Below, piece by piece: positions 6,856 to 9,982 of a stretch of DNA of 9,982 nt (within the stretch, counting starts at the first letter, position 1; the number at the start of each line of letters is the position of its first letter). The notes below the pieces were generated by a model, which saw nothing but the letters and a program-made list of their open reading frames with translations, had not been told where the DNA came from and made no database searches. Source of the stretch: CAYLJO01 sp964383905 (GTDB lineage: Bacteria; Acidobacteriota; Blastocatellia; Pyrinomonadales; Pyrinomonadaceae). A program made the translations under genes and the position numbers. The stretch covers positions 1-9,982 of the forward strand of contig CAYLJO010000226.1 of NCBI GenBank assembly GCA_964383905.1. The letters run 5' to 3'.

Positions 6856-7859
6856 TCAATTGGTCAGCCAGAACTCTTCCGAGAAGACTCCGGCTTTGCG
6901 TAACCGCTCACGCCGACTCATGTCGAAGATGTAGCGACATGCGGCATCTGCCGACTTATCAATCGAGAGCGTCGGGCGATTTGCCAACGCACGCCCTTTC
7001 ACACTGCGCCAGAGATGATCCATCGCGTTGAGTTCCGGCGTGGCGCGTGGCAAAAGGCGCACCTGAATGCCTAACCCTGCCGCCAACTCTCGGCTCTCTT
7101 CTGCCGTATGCGGTGTGCCGCGATCTTCAAACAGCACGATCTGCCAACCTCGCCAATGCGAGCGGATCATCTGCAGAAAGTATTGATGCGTCACTTCATC
7201 CCACACTTTAGTTATCAGCAGCAGCACGTCGCCGCTGCCAATATTGATGACGCCATGAAAGATGCGAGTCTTTCGATTGCCCGTGACCGGCACGCGGCAC
7301 TGCTGCCCGATGCGGCAATAGCAACTGTAGAGCGGCGGCGTCTCGGTGATGATGATCTCGTCGAGCATCAGGATGACGCAGCGTTCCCGCTCAAAGAGTC
7401 CGCGTTTCAGCCCCCTTTGGCTTGTCGCCACGTGGTCGGGCGCAAGGCTAACTGGTGGCGCGGACGTTTCCAGCGAACTCGCAGCCGTGCAATGGCTAAA
7501 CGCGCGCTGTCGTCGGAGACCACGAGCCTGTGTTGATCGCACAAATACTCGACCAGGAGTGGGGCTGTCCAGACGGTCGAGCGGTAATCAAACTCGCGCG
7601 GGTCACGCTCGATGACGGCATCAATGAGCGGATCAATAATGCCTGAAGCCGTGCAGGGGCGACCACAGCGCGGGGCATCGGCGAGGCGCAAGGCCAACTC
7701 CAAGTCGGTGCGTGCTTTCAAGCGGCTGGCCCAGTTGTAAACAGTCTGGCGGGTGACGCCTAAGCGTTGTGCGACTTCTGGCACGGACTCGCCGTCATCG
7801 AGCCAGAGTAGGGCATAGGCACGAAGTGTTTGCCGAGCGTCGTGCGGGTGCGCAATCAA
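6856..7859 (-). CDS. IS630-family transposase A, two frames joined by a -1 shift (DD34D)
   Basis: The two overlapping minus-strand frames together make one transposase of about 334 residues, acting on its own IS ends. Frame one (TTG 7859 to TGA 7407) carries a helix-turn-helix, SVPEVAQRLGVTRQTVYNW, and the linker RWKRPRHQLALRPTTWRQAKGG. Frame two continues LKRGLFERERCVILMLDEI with the catalytic domain. In the joined protein the acidic triad is Asp167 (LMLDE), Asp246 (LFEDRGTPHTA) and Asp281 (PELNAMDHLW). The last two are separated by 34 residues, the mariner/IS630 DD34 spacing, with Asp in place of the commoner Glu. The frame change lies at AAAGGGGGCTGA (G run 7411-7415). It may be programmed slippage or a one-base loss in the G run. 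TTG is the only start downstream of an in-frame TAA at 7863-7865; no Shine-Dalgarno is evident. Confidence 0.82.
7407..7418 (-). other. -1 frame junction in transposase A (AAAGGGGGC then TGA)
   Basis: On the minus strand frame one reads GCC AAA GGG GGC TGA. Backing up one base at the G5 run (7411-7415) gives AGG GGG CTG AAA, which continues directly into the conserved catalytic half. The stop codon right after the run would favour slippage, but the heptamer is not a canonical tandem slippery site (a GGG-pairing tRNA would move onto AGG). One extra G would also restore a single frame, so a decayed copy or an assembly error in a homopolymer remains possible. Confidence 0.5.
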
Positions 7860-7865
7860 GTCTTA

Positions 7866-7967
7866 CAGGTTGAGGGCGCGAGCCGAAGCCGTACCGCAAG
7901 TTAAGATGTTTTTCAAAGAGCGAGTTTCGTTACTACTCAGGGTTAGGGGTTGTGCTTCTCTTGTCAT
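7866..7967 (-). pseudogene. Truncated N-terminus of an IS630 transposase
   Basis: From ATG 7967, 34 codons read MTREAQPLTLSSNETRSLKN and then ILTCGTASARALNL before a TAA at 7863-7865. The pattern LTLS, then T-x-x-G-x-x-SAR, aligns with the N-terminus of transposase B (HLTLSQADHDFLITMTTKGQ, TSARVF). In a complete protein this precedes the helix-turn-helix, which is missing here. The frame happens to be the same as that of transposase A, with only the TAA and one GAC codon between the stub and its TTG start. The whole could therefore instead be a single transposase interrupted by a nonsense codon. I prefer a truncated separate copy because the SAR segment and DARQTLRAYALLWL in transposase A occupy the same homologous position. 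Confidence 0.55.
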
Positions 7968-8024
7968 ACTCAAAGGGTACGACAAGAAAGCTGGCTAATC
8001 AAACAACTTACTTTCCAATGTACT
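7866..8024 (-). mobile_element. 5'-end remnant of a third IS630 element, related to element B
   Basis: The outer end, TTTCCAATGTACT at 8012-8024, repeats the right end of element B (TTCCAATGTACT at 9208-9219) in the same orientation. Inward, both have the block GTACCCT before the start codon, and both start a protein with LTLS followed by T-x-x-G-x-x-SAR. The remnant is cut off at about 7866-7875, where sequence belonging to element A begins. Its catalytic part is absent from the window on either side of element A. The end abuts element B with one TA (8025-8026) between them. Confidence 0.65.
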
Positions 8025-8026
8025 TA
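8025..8026. repeat. TA shared between the IS630 remnant and element B
   Basis: IS630 elements insert at TA and duplicate it. One TA here lies directly between the outer end of the remnant (to 8024) and the outer end of element B (from 8027). The matching copy on the other side of element B is at 9220-9221. Confidence 0.6.
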
Positions 8027-8050
8027 ATACATTGGAAACTAAGTTTTTTG
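8027..8050 (+). repeat. Left terminal inverted repeat of element B
   Basis: The core at 8028-8050 matches the reverse complement of 9195-9217 at 20 of 23 positions; the mismatches are at internal positions 11, 12 and 22. The first base, A8027, matches the right end if one base is missing here. The transposase stop codon (8039-8041) lies inside this repeat. Confidence 0.8.
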
Positions 8051-9171
8051 ATATTGAGCATTCTTAGCATTGACTTCTCTGTAATGCCTGTTCAATTTAC
8101 CTCTGGCTTCTTCGATTGAGAACTGCCAATCAATCTTGATGGCTTTCTCTTCGCGCTCTTTGACAAGGCTTAAGACTTCTCTCGTTAGTTCTTCTTCTTT
8201 ACTGGCAATGCGCCGATTTAAGCATTGCTTGGAGAGAGCCGAAAACTCGATCTCCATCATGTTCAGCCACGAAGCCTTCTTGGGCGTGGAGTAGAACTCA
8301 AAGCGCTCTGACAAGGCAAAAGCTTCCTCGGCGCTGAAACTCTCATAGAAGGAACTGGTGGAGTGCGTGTTCAGATTATCTTGCACGACTCGAATCTTCT
8401 TGGCTTCCGGGTAAACTGCCGCCAACTCCTTCATAAAGAGTGCGTACTCTTGTTTGGTGCGCTGGCCGAAGACTTGGGCCAGCCGTTTTCCGGTCTTCGG
8501 CTCAATCGCCATCAGAAGCGCACACGACCCGTTCTTCTCATAAGCATAATGCTGGCGTGCGACTTGACCGCTCTTCATCTCCAGGCCCGCGACCGCCTCA
8601 CCAATCAGGAAGCAGGGGCGTTCATCGAAGCAAACTTGGGGATATTGTTCATCATAAGGCAGAGCATAAAGCGCTCGAATCTGTTCCATGCGGGCGAGAA
8701 AAGTTGAGTCCATAGTCCCAATGCACCACTGCTTTTTCAGATGGGGCTGGAGTTCGTTTTTTTCAGAATGACTCGCGCACGAGTATGTGACAGGCTTTCG
8801 CACAAGCCTAGCTCGACTGCTTTGTCTGCCAAGAGGCGCAACGTCCAGCGCGCACGGCCTTGAGGCGGAGAAGAACAAGCGAGGACAGTGATCGAAGCAC
8901 GCTGCTTGCCGTCAATGCGAACGGGGCGACCACTGCGAGGCTTCTCTGCCAAAGCCTGCAAGCCACTTGATTGATAAAGGTCTCTCCACAGGGCGACCGT
9001 TTGACGACTGACATGTAAGGAGTTGGCGACGGCCAGCAAAGTCTGACCGCGATGCAACTCCAGCAAGGCCGTGGCTCTTTTGAAGACTCTGGCAGATGTT
9101 TGACCTTTAGTGGTCATCGTTATGAGAAAGTCATGGTCAGCTTGGCTGAGTGTTAGATGTTCTTTATGCAT
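8039..9171 (-). CDS. IS630-family transposase B, produced by -1 slippage on A7
   Basis: Two frames make one 377-residue DDE transposase that cuts and joins the ends of its own IS. Frame one (ATG 9171 to TGA 8737) has the N-terminal helix-turn-helix, LLAVANSLHVSRQTVALWRD, and a second DNA-binding part with the linker KPRSGRP. At residues 137-138 (Lys-Lys on the A7 run) a shift to frame -1 continues NELQPHLKKQW and the RNase H-like catalytic domain. Asp183 is in CFDERPC, Asp265 in VVQDNLNTHS and the catalytic Glu at about 307 in SWLNMMEIEF. The second frame ends at a TAG (8039-8041) within the left terminal repeat. The joined protein has the usual family length, both halves are uninterrupted, and the site is classical, so the gene is probably functional. 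All IS-related genes here point the same way. Confidence 0.88.
8757..8763 (-). other. A7 slippery site for -1 frameshifting in transposase B
   Basis: On the minus strand frame one reads CTG AAA AAA ACG. With the second AAA in the P site, a one-base backward slip keeps full pairing and the next codon becomes AAC, giving ILKKNELQPHLKK without a gap in the conserved protein. A7 runs are well-known -1 frameshift sites in IS elements. No clear stimulatory stem-loop or upstream Shine-Dalgarno was recognised. Confidence 0.8.
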
Positions 9172-9194
9172 TTCTCTAGGGTACAGTCAAAGGA

Positions 9195-9219
9195 CCAAAA
9201 ACTTAAATTCCAATGTACT
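9195..9219 (-). repeat. Right terminal inverted repeat of element B
   Basis: Read inward on the minus strand this begins AGTACATTGGAA and matches the left repeat at 20 of 23 core positions. The transposase ATG lies 46 bases inside the core edge. The same end sequence recurs, less exactly, at 8003-8024 in the truncated copy. Confidence 0.82.
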
Positions 9220-9253
9220 TAAATCACGGTGCGTTTAAATGGCGCTTACCGGC

Positions 9254-9982
9254 TTATCTCGCGTCACCTTTAGGAAACATCACCCGTTCGGGCGCGGTGT
9301 TCAGTTGCGCGAGCAGTTTTTTGATGAGCCTGGTTTTAACTCTTCCGGCCTCCTTCGGGTTGACGAGGTAGCGCACAATTGCCTCGAGCCAAGTATTGTC
9401 GTTGACGCGGAATAGTACGACCGGTCGCTCCTGCACCTGCAGCTCGTCGACGGGTGTTTGCGCCAGAAGCTCGCGGAAGACTCTGACCCTTTCCATCATC
9501 GCCTCGCCCACTTCTTCTTCCGCCACCCTCTGCATCGTCTCCGCCACAAATTCAAGGTCGCTTCCGTAGGCGATGTTGAATTTGATCTCGTTCCAGATGT
9601 AGGGGAACAACGGCCAAGAGTAGTTGTAAACGGGTGTGTTGAGAACCTTTGAGTTGGGAAATTTGATGACTCTGCCGCTCGGATGATCGGTTGAAAGGTA
9701 TTCTCCGCCGAATTCCCAGAGCGTCGTATCGACGTAGCTGACGTCAATCACATCGCCCGCCGATTCGCCTATCTTGATCCTGTCGCCGACCCTATAGGGC
9801 GACCTGACGAGAATGTAGACCCACCCGATGAAGCTCGTGATTGGTGTTTGGAGCGAGAGGCCGAGGATGAGCGAGATGAGACCCAGCGAGACGACCGCCG
9901 TGTACCAGTTGGCGAAGATTACTGAAAGAATGACAGACTGTGTGAAAACTATTTTGGTCCAGTTGCGTATCATATCGCAGAT
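9254..9982 (-). CDS. MscS-family mechanosensitive channel, N-terminus beyond window
   Basis: A small-conductance mechanosensitive ion channel of the inner membrane, which opens under membrane tension and releases solutes on osmotic downshift. At least 242 codons are visible, and the frame is still open at the window edge, so residue numbers are not given. The pore-lining helix region is VSLGLISLILGLSLQTPITS, followed by the beta-domain hallmarks SPYRVGDRIKIG, a Gly-x-Val turn (AGDVIDVSYVDTTLW) and FPNSKVLNTPVYNYS. The remaining C-terminal portion is the soluble alpha/beta vestibule with a charged tail ending GDAR. An ATG at 9973 could start a short protein, but the upstream codons remain open and MscS proteins need two or more preceding helices, so the true start is almost certainly outside. 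The IS630 element lies just beyond its stop. Confidence 0.88.
   Translation of the reverse strand: MCDMIRNWTKIVFTQSVILSVIFANWYTAVVSLGLISLILGLSLQTPITSFIGWVYILVRSPYRVGDRIKIGESAGDVIDVSYVDTTLWEFGGEYLSTDHPSGRVIKFPNSKVLNTPVYNYSWPLFPYIWNEIKFNIAYGSDLEFVAETMQRVAEEEVGEAMMERVRVFRELLAQTPVDELQVQERPVVLFRVNDNTWLEAIVRYLVNPKEAGRVKTRLIKKLLAQLNTAPERVMFPKGDAR

Larger units (their letters stand above)
6848..7872 (-). mobile_element. IS630-superfamily element A (ends tentative)
   Basis: This segment consists almost entirely of one frameshifted IS630-type transposase. The exact ends are not resolved. The best candidate terminal repeats are CAACTGTCTCAATTG at 6848-6862 and, inverted, CAACCTGTAAGACTTGATTG at 7853-7872. 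They align only with a gap and would put both start and stop codons inside the repeats, in an element of about 1025 bases, at the short end for this group. No flanking TA duplication is evident at these points. On its upstream side the element adjoins the 5' stub of a different IS630 element, so it probably inserted into, or recombined with, that copy. Confidence 0.5.
8027..9219 (-). mobile_element. Complete IS630-superfamily insertion sequence (element B, 1193 bp)
   Basis: A full-length element with one transposase read from a -1 frameshift. Both ends are visible: inward from the left A-TACATTGGAA and inward from the right AGTACATTGGAA, each continuing through TAAGTTTTT. It is flanked by TA at 8025-8026 and 9220-9221, the expected target duplication for this superfamily. 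Length and gene occupancy are normal for IS630. It lies 34 bases downstream of the stop of the MscS-type channel gene and so leaves that gene intact. The element looks recent: no stop codons interrupt it, and its repeats match at about 20 of 23 positions. Confidence 0.85.

Noticed and set aside
7108..7536. A 142-codon plus-strand frame opposite transposase A.
   Set aside because: It is antisense to the conserved catalytic and linker segments of the transposase and has no protein family character.
6839..7921. A 16-of-23 inverted match between 6839-6861 and 7899-7921, considered as terminal repeats of element A.
   Set aside because: The right half lies inside the coding sequence of the IS630 stub that aligns to transposase B, so the match is probably coincidental, and the TA dinucleotides outside do not fall at equal distances.
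1..9982. CRISPR arrays, tRNA or rRNA genes, toxin-antitoxin or anti-phage systems.
   Set aside because: No regularly spaced repeats, no cloverleaf-like sequences and no genes of such systems were seen; the BlaI-M56 pair resembles a two-gene module but is a known regulator type.

Overview
The window looks like a chromosomal segment of a Gram-negative soil-type bacterium, most likely an Acidobacteriota member. The clues are the very large Oar-like TonB-dependent receptor with an N-terminal carboxypeptidase-regulatory-like domain, a BlaI/M56 peptidase pair, an ExbD with the acidobacterial-style C-terminus, and an accessory region rich in IS630 elements. Taxonomy is inferred from these protein types only; no rRNA or tRNA gene is present.

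Layout. 59-3247 (-) is a TonB-dependent outer-membrane receptor. 3248-3747 has no gene but holds a 17-bp imperfect hairpin (3476-3520), a likely terminator for leftward transcription. 3748-4074 (-) is a DoxX-like membrane protein whose normal N-terminus appears damaged. 4162-4704 is mostly non-coding and ends in the promoter/operator region of 4705-5148 (+), a BlaI/MecI-type repressor. It is followed 6 bp later by 5155-6153 (+), an M56 (BlaR1-type) membrane metallopeptidase that lacks a sensor domain. 6183-6674 (-) is a convergent ExbD/TolR protein without an adjacent ExbB.

From about 6840 to 9219 lies a cluster of IS630-superfamily DNA, all in the same (-) orientation. It contains a DD34D transposase split by a -1 frame change at a G5 run (6856-7859), the 5' stub of a second element (about 7866-8024), and a complete 1193-bp element (8027-9219) whose transposase is joined by -1 slippage on an A7 run. 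The stub and the complete element share one TA dinucleotide, so they abut exactly. Beyond them, 9254-9982 (-) is the C-terminal part of a MscS-family mechanosensitive channel that runs off the window.

How the genes fit together. The receptor and ExbD belong to the same functional class (TonB-energised outer-membrane transport) but are not an operon. BlaI and M56 form a translationally close repressor/protease pair that probably controls its own promoter through TTTG-N4-CAA(A/T) sites. I see no convincing new multi-gene system. The most informative signals are the nested and abutting IS630 structure, the two different -1 frameshift contexts, and the BlaI promoter, whose geometry predicts a leaderless mRNA.
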